Assembly (NCBI RefSeq): GCF_036416795.1
Contig: NZ_CP143867.1
Location: 682,001 to 746,000 of the forward strand
Length of the DNA: 64,000 bases
Reading direction: 5' to 3'
DNA from: Bacteroides sp. MSB163
GTDB taxonomy: Bacteria; Bacteroidota; Bacteroidia; Bacteroidales; Bacteroidaceae
Shown: piece by piece, positions 46,880-55,153 of the stretch
How positions within the stretch are numbered: the first letter of the stretch is position 1
How the letters are laid out: each line of letters begins with the position of its first letter
The notes under the pieces: generated by a model
Database searches by the model: none
Told to the model about the DNA's origin: nothing
What the model saw: the letters and a program-made list of their open reading frames with translations, nothing else
Program-made: the position numbers and the translations under genes

Positions 46880-49477
46880 ATGAAAAAGACACTATTCATT
46901 ATCTTTCTTCTGCTAATATGTATGCATTCAGTCGCTCAACTTCCTGAGTACGGTTTGCATATCCAATCCTACCCACTTCAGAATTCAGAGTTTACCAGTA
47001 TGGCATTAGAAGATGGAAAGCCTATAGAAACTAAAGGAGACAAGATAACTCTGAGTTTCAATCTATGGGTCAGACCTGATAATGTATTCGGAACCGTATT
47101 CCGTATCATTACTGAAAACAATAAGAATGTTGACTTGATGTACAGTGTCAGCGAAAACGACAGACGCTTCCCGATTCTGGTCACCGGAGATGCAGTATAC
47201 CCTATTCAAAAAGAAGTGAGACGTGAGGCTTGGACTTCAGCCAGCCTGACCCTCGATGTTAAAGAAGGAAATATTACCGTATTGTATGACAGTACGGAAA
47301 TTAATGTGAATTACCCCGACCTGAAAGGTTCGCAGAAACTACGCTTTGCTTTCGGCTATTGTCCATATGAAGGTTTCTCTTTAGCCGATGTGGCCTCCGT
47401 TAATATAAGAGATATCAGCATCAAGCGTGGATTAAAGGAAATACGCTTGTGGAAAATGGCACGCCATAATAAGAATATCTGTTATGACGAGATTTCCCAC
47501 AGTCCGGCTTCTGGCAAAAATACCCGTTGGATCATAGACCAGTATATCACTTGGAAGAAGATTCATTCACAGCAATTCAAATCTTCTCCCTCTGTAGCAT
47601 TCGATCCTACTGTCGGTACTTTCTATATAGCCAACAACAAACAAAAACTGTATGTTTTCCATACGGATGAAAGGATTACTGACACTATTCAGGTAAAAGG
47701 CGGAGAGTTTGTAGCCAACTACCCCAACCAGTTGATATACCTATCAGAACAACATCAGTTGTTATCCTACAACCTGAATGAAAACCTATATTCTTTCTTT
47801 GATCCTGTTTCACAAAGCTGGAAAGGGACACAGGCAGCCGTACAAGAACACGACTACTGGAATAATACACTCGTTTATAATCCGGCCAATTCTTCACTGA
47901 TCAGCTTCGGTGGATATGGACATTATCATTATAATAACAAGCTATTAATTTGCTATCCCTATGAAAACACCACGCAACGTCACCTCAATCTGACGAATAT
48001 TCATCCCAGATACTCTTCCAGTTCTGTCATAGTTGACAGCACACTTTATATCTTCGGAGGACGCGGTTGTCCATCCGGACGGCAGGAATTATCTCCCCGT
48101 AACTATTATGATTTATACGCTGTCAACCTGCTAACCCAGCAAGCCAATAAACTATGGGAACTCACTGAAGTTCCGGATGGAGGAGATTTTCAACCCAGTG
48201 AAAACATGATTTATGATCCCGAAAAAAAATGTTTCTACTTCTTCAGTACGCAACAAGGTGGTACATTGATGAAAATCGATACTCAAACACCACATTTCGA
48301 ACTCATGTCATTGCCTATCAGAGTAAAATTAGAGTCTCAATACATGTATACTAACTTATACTATTCCCCCAAACAAAAAAAGTTATATACAGTGATTCAC
48401 CAAGCTGAAGTAAGTGGTAAAGCTGATATAGACATCTATGAACTGAACTTCCCTCCGATTCCCGTTTCATCCTTTAAACAACCGGATGTGGTTGCAGGCA
48501 ATACCAGTCAAAATAACCAGTCATCTATATGGTTGTACATTATAGCCGGGATACTGGTTATTACCGGAACGGGAGTTTTCTATTATAGAAAGAAAAAGGC
48601 CGAAATAAACCGGATCAAGACCGCTACCGAAGACAATAAGCAAACAGAAGCGAACAGCTTCCAACCAGAATCCGCGAATGGTTCTCAAACGAATGATATA
48701 TCTGAGATAAAAATAGAGATGCCCATACACACAGAGGCTACGACATTCCACAATTATGATTTCTCCAAGGGATGTATTTGCTTCTTTGGCGGTTTCCATG
48801 TTATGGATAAAGAAGGTAATAACATTACAGCCTCATTTACTCCAACCCTTAAGGCCTTGTTGATATTGCTTGTGCTCTATACGGGAAGAGACCCCAAAGG
48901 AATCATTGGCCATAAGCTAATTCAATTATTATGGTATGACAAGACGGATGAATCTGCCAAAAACAACCGTAATGTATATATGAGTAAACTACGCGGTTTA
49001 TTAGAAAAAGTAGGTGATATCAAAATATTGAATCAAAATGGCTTCTGGAGCATACAGTTTGAAGAAGGAACTATTTGCGACTATCTGGAAGCACTTCATC
49101 TATATAAAGAGAATAATAGTCAGAACTTAGAGAAACTGCTCGAGTTATTGCTGCGTGGTATGATGTTACCTAATATGGAAATCGATTGGATTGATACGTT
49201 CAAGAATGATTTTTCAAACAGCACCATCGATCTGCTTTGCAGGTTACTGAAACGGGAAGACCTCTCGGAAACATTAAAGCTAAAAATTGCAGATACACTA
49301 TTCCAACATGACTATATCAACGAGGAAGCCCTCTGTGTAAAATGCCGCATCCTTTGTCAGCAAGGAAAGAAAGGGCTCGCCAAGACTGTCTATGATACTT
49401 TCTGCAAAGAATATGCAGCTTCGCTGGGAACAGAATACAAGTTCTCCTTAATGGAAATTATCGACGAACAGAACTGA
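46880..49477 (+). CDS. Membrane-spanning one-component regulator: LamG-like and Kelch-like sensor, TM helix, SARP-like DNA-binding domain
   Basis: An 865-residue protein from ATG 46880. Residues 1-20 are a signal peptide (MHSVAQ|LPEYG). Residues 45-200 resemble a LamG/ConA fold (ITLSFNLWVRPDNVFGTVFR), and 230-525 a Kelch-type propeller (ISFGGYGHYH, YIFGGRGCPSG). A TM helix spans 549-568, followed by the basic stop RKKK. Residues 630-727 form a winged helix of the SARP/OmpR type (CFFGGFHV, FTPTLKALLILLVLYT, NNRNVYMSKLRGLLEKVG) and 730-860 a BTAD-like helical region. The topology puts the sensor in the periplasm and the DNA-binding domain in the cytoplasm, the reverse of ToxR/CadC. It is the only regulator in the PUL and is divergent from the GH3 operon. 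Exact ligand and DNA site are inferred. Confidence 0.8.
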   Translation: MKKTLFIIFLLLICMHSVAQLPEYGLHIQSYPLQNSEFTSMALEDGKPIETKGDKITLSFNLWVRPDNVFGTVFRIITENNKNVDLMYSVSENDRRFPILVTGDAVYPIQKEVRREAWTSASLTLDVKEGNITVLYDSTEINVNYPDLKGSQKLRFAFGYCPYEGFSLADVASVNIRDISIKRGLKEIRLWKMARHNKNICYDEISHSPASGKNTRWIIDQYITWKKIHSQQFKSSPSVAFDPTVGTFYIANNKQKLYVFHTDERITDTIQVKGGEFVANYPNQLIYLSEQHQLLSYNLNENLYSFFDPVSQSWKGTQAAVQEHDYWNNTLVYNPANSSLISFGGYGHYHYNNKLLICYPYENTTQRHLNLTNIHPRYSSSSVIVDSTLYIFGGRGCPSGRQELSPRNYYDLYAVNLLTQQANKLWELTEVPDGGDFQPSENMIYDPEKKCFYFFSTQQGGTLMKIDTQTPHFELMSLPIRVKLESQYMYTNLYYSPKQKKLYTVIHQAEVSGKADIDIYELNFPPIPVSSFKQPDVVAGNTSQNNQSSIWLYIIAGILVITGTGVFYYRKKKAEINRIKTATEDNKQTEANSFQPESANGSQTNDISEIKIEMPIHTEATTFHNYDFSKGCICFFGGFHVMDKEGNNITASFTPTLKALLILLVLYTGRDPKGIIGHKLIQLLWYDKTDESAKNNRNVYMSKLRGLLEKVGDIKILNQNGFWSIQFEEGTICDYLEALHLYKENNSQNLEKLLELLLRGMMLPNMEIDWIDTFKNDFSNSTIDLLCRLLKREDLSETLKLKIADTLFQHDYINEEALCVKCRILCQQGKKGLAKTVYDTFCKEYAASLGTEYKFSLMEIIDEQN

Positions 49478-49500
49478 AACCAATTACAATGCCCCTAAAG

Positions 49501-49539
49501 AAAAACGTCTGACCTGGATGCTCCCAAGTCAGACGTTTC
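49501..49539. terminator. Bidirectional terminator between the regulator and GH71/99-like genes
   Basis: AAACGTCTGAC (49503-49513) pairs with GTCAGACGTTT (49528-49538), with an A run before and TTT after. It lies between convergent stops at 49477 and 49570. Confidence 0.75.
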
Positions 49540-49569
49540 TTATACTATATATCCGGATTCGACTTTGAT

Positions 49570-50805
49570 TTACTTGCGTACCGGTTGCTTCATCTCCAAC
49601 GGCATTTCCTTACGCAACATTTTACCGGCCTGGCCTACCAGCCACAAGTAATGATCACTGCCAATGCCTTCCTCAATGGGTACAAATGTACTGGCACCTA
49701 CGGGAACCTTTTTAGCACATTTAAAGATAGCCGTACCTTCATCTATCTCATCAAACATAGCTACATAAAGCATTTCCGCACCTTCCTTCAGAGCTCCGGA
49801 CAACTGCTTCCAAAGGAATGAACCTTTGTTACGCAGTATCTGCACGCTGTTCTCATGCCCCTTCATATTACGCCAGGAAAATCCCGGAAAAGCCAAAGGT
49901 GCATAATCCACTTTATTCTTTTTCGCCCACTCGATGTCCCTCTTAATCAGTCTCTGATAACGGGGATACGAATCTTCATTATACCGTCCTACAAACCAGG
50001 GCATCACAACATCACACCGCTTTATCAACTCATGCAGACGAGGGTCCGACTCGGTATCCCCACTCAATTCGCGCCAATGCGTAGGCACTCCCAGCATCAC
50101 ACTAAAGCCTTGTGCCTTCAAACCATTGATAATCTTTTCGGCTTCATCCAGACCGTAACGGCGGCGATCATTGAAACCTACTCCCCAGACTGTAACCAGC
50201 GGTTTTCCATTATGATACAGATAAGAGGGATTCTTGGCATGATCTTTCAGAGAATGACGTTTAGCCACATCAGTAATATCTTTCAGTAAAACATCCTCAT
50301 CACCGGGACGCATACCACTTAAATCATACATGACACAAATAGCACGTTCGTATTTATTGGCTGCTTTCATGGCAGAGTTCAAAACAGTATTGAAATGTTT
50401 CAAACCACTCTTACCACGAATTTCCCCGACAAAACGCTGCATAAACACACCATCCAATCCATATTCTTTCATCCATCTGAAATGAGTATCTACCGTAGAC
50501 TCATCGTGTGAAGAGAAAGTATAGGCGGGCGTTCCGTCTGCAAACTTAAACTCCGTCTTATACAGTTTTTTATACTCCGATACTTCCGGCCAGAAATCAA
50601 TCGTACAAGAACCGGGGCGAAAGCCATCGTGTCCGGTATAGTGATACCACCCTCGATTGGCGCCATCATCAGGGGCATTAAACCACCCCTGATAACCTGC
50701 CATCACCAATCCTTTGTACGAATTGTACTGTTTACCGGCAGCCTGCGCCGTAATACCTATTGAAAATAACAAGCATACAATAAACCAATTTAATCTTTTT
50801 ACCAT
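49570..50805 (-). CDS. GH71/GH99-like secreted glycosidase
   Basis: A 411-residue protein with a signal peptide (ITAQAAG|KQYNS). The barrel begins with YKGLVMAGYQGWFNAPDDGA and continues through FSSHDESTVDTHFRWMKEYG, GLDGVFMQRFVGE and MLGVPTHWRELSGDTESDP, a pattern I recognise as the Bacteroides GH71/99-like group. GH99 members are endo-alpha-mannosidases or mannanases and GH71 members alpha-1,3-glucanases. This group is not well characterised. It is 29 bp after the GH95 gene and cotranscribed with it. Confidence 0.75.
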   Translation of the reverse strand: MVKRLNWFIVCLLFSIGITAQAAGKQYNSYKGLVMAGYQGWFNAPDDGANRGWYHYTGHDGFRPGSCTIDFWPEVSEYKKLYKTEFKFADGTPAYTFSSHDESTVDTHFRWMKEYGLDGVFMQRFVGEIRGKSGLKHFNTVLNSAMKAANKYERAICVMYDLSGMRPGDEDVLLKDITDVAKRHSLKDHAKNPSYLYHNGKPLVTVWGVGFNDRRRYGLDEAEKIINGLKAQGFSVMLGVPTHWRELSGDTESDPRLHELIKRCDVVMPWFVGRYNEDSYPRYQRLIKRDIEWAKKNKVDYAPLAFPGFSWRNMKGHENSVQILRNKGSFLWKQLSGALKEGAEMLYVAMFDEIDEGTAIFKCAKKVPVGASTFVPIEEGIGSDHYLWLVGQAGKMLRKEMPLEMKQPVRK

Positions 50806-50834
50806 AATCTATTTCTTATTCGTTGTATCGATTG

Positions 50835-53264
50835 TCATAATGCTCTGTGCAATGTGTACTTTTCTCCCGGTTGTGTCTGTATATCATACTCATAAATCTT
50901 ATACAAGAGAGGATATTGCGCCCTTAATCCGGCAGCAACCAGCGGTTCCTTAATATCTCCGCGCTTCATCAACGGATTCGGATTATCGCCTTTCGCTTCC
51001 TTAAGACCTGCACCTTCCAACGGTACATACGAACGTATACGCAGATTGCCGCCAATGCGTGAGGTTACGGTAGCTGTAGTCAATTCACCGCCATCCCAGT
51101 CCATGTCCACTTCAAAAGCACCGCGGGCTACCAGACCTTTCACGCTACCCTTGTTCCAATCCTGAGGCAAGGCGGGTAATAGATGCAAGGCCTCGTCATG
51201 ACTTTGAAGCAACATCTCGGCTACCCCGGCTGTGAAACCGAAGTTTCCATCAATCTGGAAAGGCGGATGCGCGTCAAACATATTCGGGTAAGTACGTCCG
51301 TCAGGATTATCCTTTTCCACCAGCTTCAGCATATTCTTGATAATCTTATAAGCATGATCACCGTCGAGCAGACGTGCCCATAGATTGATTTTCCAGCCGA
51401 TAGACCACCCCGTAGCCATGTCACCCCGATAGAGAAGTGAACGTTTAGCTGCCTGGAAAAGTTGCGGATGCGCATAGGGGGAAATCTGGTTACTGGGATA
51501 AAGTCCGTATAAGTGGGAAACATGACGATGGTCATTATTCGGGTCATCCACATCCGCCAACCACTCCTGCAACTGGTTATGCTTGCCTATCTGCATAGGT
51601 GGCAAACGCTTAATCATACTTTGCAGACTATCCCGATAGGAAGTATTAGCGGGATACAACAGTTGAGTAGCCGACAGTACGGAAGTCAACGCATCCAGCA
51701 CAATCTGAGTGTCCATCGTACATCCGGCGGTAATCATCGTACCGGTTCCCGGAGGGCCCTGTTCGGGAGACATAGAAGGAGCACAAACCATCCAGCCATA
51801 TTTAGGATGTTCCACCAGAAAATCAAGGAAGAAATCAGCTGCCCCCTTCAAGGCCGGATAAGCTGTTTTCAGGAATGCCTGATCGCCTGTATAAAGATAA
51901 TGTTGCCACAGATGCTGGCTCAGCCAAGCGCCACCCAACGGCCAGACATACGAAGCGCCATCCACAGGCCCGGCCATACGCCACAAGTCGGTGTTATGAT
52001 GTACAGTCCATCCGCGGCACTCATACAAGGTACGCGCCGTGCCTTGTGCCGACTCTGACAATTCTTTCACCATCTGAAACAGTGGTTCATGCATTTCCGG
52101 AAGATTTGTCACTTCTGCCGGCCAGTAGTTCATCTCCGTATTAATATTGATGGTGTACTTTCCATCCCACGGAGCCAATAGTTCCTGGTTCCAGATACCT
52201 TGCAGTCCGGCAGGCTGTCCGCCGGGTTGCGAAGAGGATATAAGCAGGTAACGCCCGAACTGGAACATTAACGCCACCAATCCCAGATCTTTCCTTTCAT
52301 TGAAATGCTTGATACGGTAAGATGTTTCTTCTTTACTGGAGGGACCAATGTTCAGAGAGACACGCCCGAAAAGCTTTTGATAAGCTTCCTCATGAGCAGT
52401 AAGAGCCTGAGCATAAGGACGCTTCATGGCTTTTGTCAGAAATTCCGTTGCCCGACGGGTTTCATTGGCACTTACATCTTTATAATTGACGAAGTTGGTT
52501 GCAGCCGTCACATAAATCACAGCAGCATCTGCACCTTTCACTTCAATGCAATCATTGGCGACATTAACTTTACCCTTCTCCGCCTTGATCTGCGTGCGGG
52601 TTTCAAAACGAATAGCTCCCGGAATACCTTCGTGCGCCGAACCATGTCCGGACAGCAGCAGACTCTTACCATTCTTCTTTATCTCGTACTCTTTATGCGG
52701 AGTACTATATCGGGTTGTAAAATTGACTGTACCGGGTTTATCCGCTTCGATACGGATGATCAAAGCATTATCTACCAAAGAAGTAAATATGGTACGGGTA
52801 TAATTCACTTCGCCTATCTTATAGCGTACGGATGCAACTGCACGTTCCAGATCCAAATCCCTGCGATAATCGGAGTAACCGGCATGTCCGTCAAATTCCA
52901 GCATCAAGCTGCCAATCGTCTGGAAAGGCATTCCATGTTGCCCGGTAAAGAAGTTATCAGCCATTATCTTTTCGGCTTCTTTCTCACGCCCTGCAAAAAT
53001 AAGTTCCCTGACTTTAGACCATACACCGAATGCCTTCGGACTATCGTTGCGGTGAGGACCACCGCCCCAGACAGTCTCCTCATTCAACTGTATCTGTTCG
53101 TTAACCACTCCGCCATAAACCATGGCGCCCAAACGTGAGTTACCCAAAGGTAACGCTTCGGTCCATACTTTGGCAGGTTGCTGATACCAGAGTTTTAAAT
53201 CATCAGCTTTAGCCATCAAGCAGCAAGCACATACAATGCACAGACCTATCAAACGGTTTTTCAT
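50835..53264 (-). CDS. GH95-family alpha-L-fucosidase (canonical active site)
   Basis: An 809-residue protein with a signal peptide (CLMAKA|DDLK). The N-terminal beta domain starts WYQQPAKVWTEALPLGNSRL. The catalytic segments match the characterised Bifidobacterium AfcA pattern: TININTEMNYWPAEV (Asn373, Asn375), SMSPEQGPP (acid Glu501) and FQIDGNFGF (Asp672). GH95 enzymes invert and cleave terminal alpha-1,2-fucose, and some cleave alpha-L-galactose. It heads the operon at the right end of the PUL, under a phased-repeat promoter. Confidence 0.92.
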   Translation of the reverse strand: MKNRLIGLCIVCACCLMAKADDLKLWYQQPAKVWTEALPLGNSRLGAMVYGGVVNEQIQLNEETVWGGGPHRNDSPKAFGVWSKVRELIFAGREKEAEKIMADNFFTGQHGMPFQTIGSLMLEFDGHAGYSDYRRDLDLERAVASVRYKIGEVNYTRTIFTSLVDNALIIRIEADKPGTVNFTTRYSTPHKEYEIKKNGKSLLLSGHGSAHEGIPGAIRFETRTQIKAEKGKVNVANDCIEVKGADAAVIYVTAATNFVNYKDVSANETRRATEFLTKAMKRPYAQALTAHEEAYQKLFGRVSLNIGPSSKEETSYRIKHFNERKDLGLVALMFQFGRYLLISSSQPGGQPAGLQGIWNQELLAPWDGKYTININTEMNYWPAEVTNLPEMHEPLFQMVKELSESAQGTARTLYECRGWTVHHNTDLWRMAGPVDGASYVWPLGGAWLSQHLWQHYLYTGDQAFLKTAYPALKGAADFFLDFLVEHPKYGWMVCAPSMSPEQGPPGTGTMITAGCTMDTQIVLDALTSVLSATQLLYPANTSYRDSLQSMIKRLPPMQIGKHNQLQEWLADVDDPNNDHRHVSHLYGLYPSNQISPYAHPQLFQAAKRSLLYRGDMATGWSIGWKINLWARLLDGDHAYKIIKNMLKLVEKDNPDGRTYPNMFDAHPPFQIDGNFGFTAGVAEMLLQSHDEALHLLPALPQDWNKGSVKGLVARGAFEVDMDWDGGELTTATVTSRIGGNLRIRSYVPLEGAGLKEAKGDNPNPLMKRGDIKEPLVAAGLRAQYPLLYKIYEYDIQTQPGEKYTLHRAL

Positions 53265-53293
53265 GATTTTTATAAGTTTATGTTTTCCGAATG

Positions 53294-53362
53294 CAAAGAA
53301 AAGCGCGACTCATTAATAATATCAATGAAAAGACATTAATATCAACTTAAAATAGAATTAAT
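53294..53362 (-). promoter_or_regulatory. PUL-type promoter with three phased repeats, before the GH95 operon
   Basis: The minus-strand -7 box is TTTCTTTG (53301-53294), with TTG (53325-53323) as a possible -33. Plus-strand hexamers ATTAAT (53335), CTTAAA (53346) and ATTAAT (53357) start 34, 45 and 56 bp above the -7 box with exact 11-bp spacing. Confidence 0.75.
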
Positions 53363-53411
53363 AAGGATTAATGTCGAAAATAATTCATTTTTATACGGTT
53401 ATGAATCTTTT

Positions 53412-53501
53412 CACCACAGAGGACACAGAGTTAACAGAGTTTTTTAGGCTTCTAATTCATAGATAATTATAACCTCTGTGCTCTCTGTGTCCTCTGTGGT
53501 G
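53412..53501. repeat. 90-bp palindromic element, copy 2
   Basis: The outer 19 bp (CACCACAGAGGACACAGAG) pair perfectly with the opposite end, and weaker pairing continues inward. Its length and its ACGGTTATGAAT flank match copy 1 at 13591-13680. It lies in the divergent gap between the PUL and proA (53265-53879). Confidence 0.8.
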
Positions 53502-53595
53502 AATAATTCATTTCTACACAGATATGCATTATACAGGAGTGAACTGAGAAACATAACTTCCTGTGTGATAGTGTACTTGGGGTCCCACAAAGATT

Positions 53596-53705
53596 AGTCG
53601 TAGTGGGACACTCGTTCAGTCGTAATGGGAAGTGGTTTCAGTCGTAGTGGGAAGTAGGTTCAGTCGTAATGGGAAATACGTTCAGTCCTAATGGGAATAT
53701 AGCTC
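53596..53705. repeat. Tandem array with 22-bp period (AGTCGTAATGGGAA units)
   Basis: Five 22-bp units start at 53596, 53618, 53640, 53662 and 53684. The conserved part is AGTCGTARTGGGAA, followed by a variable 8-bp tail ending in TTC, TTTC or CTC. It lies between the palindromic element and proA. It has the same period as the array at 12759 but a different sequence. Confidence 0.88.
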
Positions 53706-53841
53706 ATTACTTGCACCGTTATAAATCAAACAATAGTCGATATACACTACGCCTTATACCAAAGTCACAATGGCACACGGCTCTTTCTTCTGTTATCATT
53801 CTTTTTCAAAGGGATAAAGCAGGCATTCCCGATATAATTAT

Positions 53842-53849
53842 TACATTTG
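53842..53849 (+). promoter_or_regulatory. -7 promoter element (TACATTTG) for proA
   Basis: TACATTTG matches TAnnTTTG and lies 30 bp before the proA ATG. No -33 TTTG is evident. It would give proA and argF' a promoter independent of the distant proB. Confidence 0.55.
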
Positions 53850-53879
53850 CAGGGTAATCGATAAAAGAAGTACAAAGAA

Positions 53880-55127
53880 ATGGACTTAAACAAAGTATTT
53901 GCCACCGTGCAGGAAGCCAGTCGGGAATTGTTATCACTGAGCGATAAAGAAATCAATCAGATACTATTGGCTGTAGCGGACGCTGCCCTGGCGAAATCAG
54001 ACTTCATCCTCGCCGAGAACAAGAAGGATCTGGAAAGAATGGATCCGAAAGATCCGAAATACGACCGGCTGAAGCTGACCGTAGAACGCCTGCAAGGCAT
54101 CGCTGCCGATACACGCAATGTAGCAACCCTTCCCTCACCCGTGGGACGCACGCTGAAAGAGCACACACATCCCCTGGGGATGAGACTCCGGAAAGTAAGT
54201 GTCCCGTTTGGCGTCATCGGCATTATATACGAAGCACGCCCCAACGTGAGTTTCGACGTATTCTCCCTTTGCCTGAAAAGCGGAAACGCCTGCATACTGA
54301 AAGGCGGCAGTGACGCCGATTCTTCCAACCGTGCCATTATCAACGTGATACACGAAGTACTGGAACACTTCAACATCAACCGGCACATCGTAGAATTACT
54401 GCCTGCCGACCGGGAAGCTACAGCCGAGTTGCTGAATGCCCGAGGCTATGTAGACTTGCTTATTCCGCGTGGCAGCAGCAGTCTCATCAACTTTGTGCGT
54501 CAGAATGCCACCATACCTGTCATTGAAACAGGCGCAGGTATCTGCCACACTTTCTTCGACCGCTACGGTGATGTAGAGAAAGGCGCAGCTATCATCAACA
54601 ATGCCAAAACGCGCCGCGTCAGCGTATGCAATGCTCTGGACTGTCTATTAATTGACAGTGACCGCCCGGGCGATCTGCCGGCACTTTGCGCGCCGTTGCA
54701 AAAAAGCAATGTGACAATCTATGCGGATATGTACGCATACAACGCACTGAAGGGAAGCTATCCTGCGGAGCTACTGAAGGAGGCTACGGAGGAAGACTTC
54801 GGTACGGAATTCCTGGACTACAAGATGTCCATTAAAACCGTTCAGTCCATTCGTGAAGCCATAGCACATATTCAGAAATACGGTTCCAAACACAGCGAAT
54901 GTATTGTAACCGAAGATAAGGCCCGTGCCGAGTGGTTCTGTCGTGATGTGGACGCCGCCTGCGTATACGTCAACGTACCGACTTCCTTTACAGACGGGGC
55001 ACAGTTCGGTCTGGGTGCCGAAATCGGTATCAGCACGCAGAAGCTGCACGCCCGCGGTCCCATGGCTCTGGAAGAACTGACCACGTACAAGTGGATTGTC
55101 GAAGGAGAAGGACAGGTAAGGAAGTGA
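53880..55127 (+). CDS. proA: Gamma-glutamyl phosphate reductase
   Basis: A 415-residue NADPH-dependent reductase of the aldehyde-dehydrogenase fold; the second proline step, making glutamate-5-semialdehyde. Landmarks are PFGVIGIIYEARPNVSFD, SGNACILKGGSDADSSN, LIPRGSSSLINFV and the catalytic-Cys segment RRVSVCNALDC. The C-terminal segment FTDGAQFGLGAEIGISTQK is typical. Its functional partner proB ends at 9698 on the far side of the PUL. argF' follows 26 bp downstream. Confidence 0.95.
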   Translation: MDLNKVFATVQEASRELLSLSDKEINQILLAVADAALAKSDFILAENKKDLERMDPKDPKYDRLKLTVERLQGIAADTRNVATLPSPVGRTLKEHTHPLGMRLRKVSVPFGVIGIIYEARPNVSFDVFSLCLKSGNACILKGGSDADSSNRAIINVIHEVLEHFNINRHIVELLPADREATAELLNARGYVDLLIPRGSSSLINFVRQNATIPVIETGAGICHTFFDRYGDVEKGAAIINNAKTRRVSVCNALDCLLIDSDRPGDLPALCAPLQKSNVTIYADMYAYNALKGSYPAELLKEATEEDFGTEFLDYKMSIKTVQSIREAIAHIQKYGSKHSECIVTEDKARAEWFCRDVDAACVYVNVPTSFTDGAQFGLGAEIGISTQKLHARGPMALEELTTYKWIVEGEGQVRK

Positions 55128-55153
55128 AATTATAAATTACAAAATATATCAAC

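Noticed and set aside
53596..53705. CRISPR array
   Set aside because: Units are contiguous 22-bp repeats without unique spacers of normal length, and no cas genes are present.
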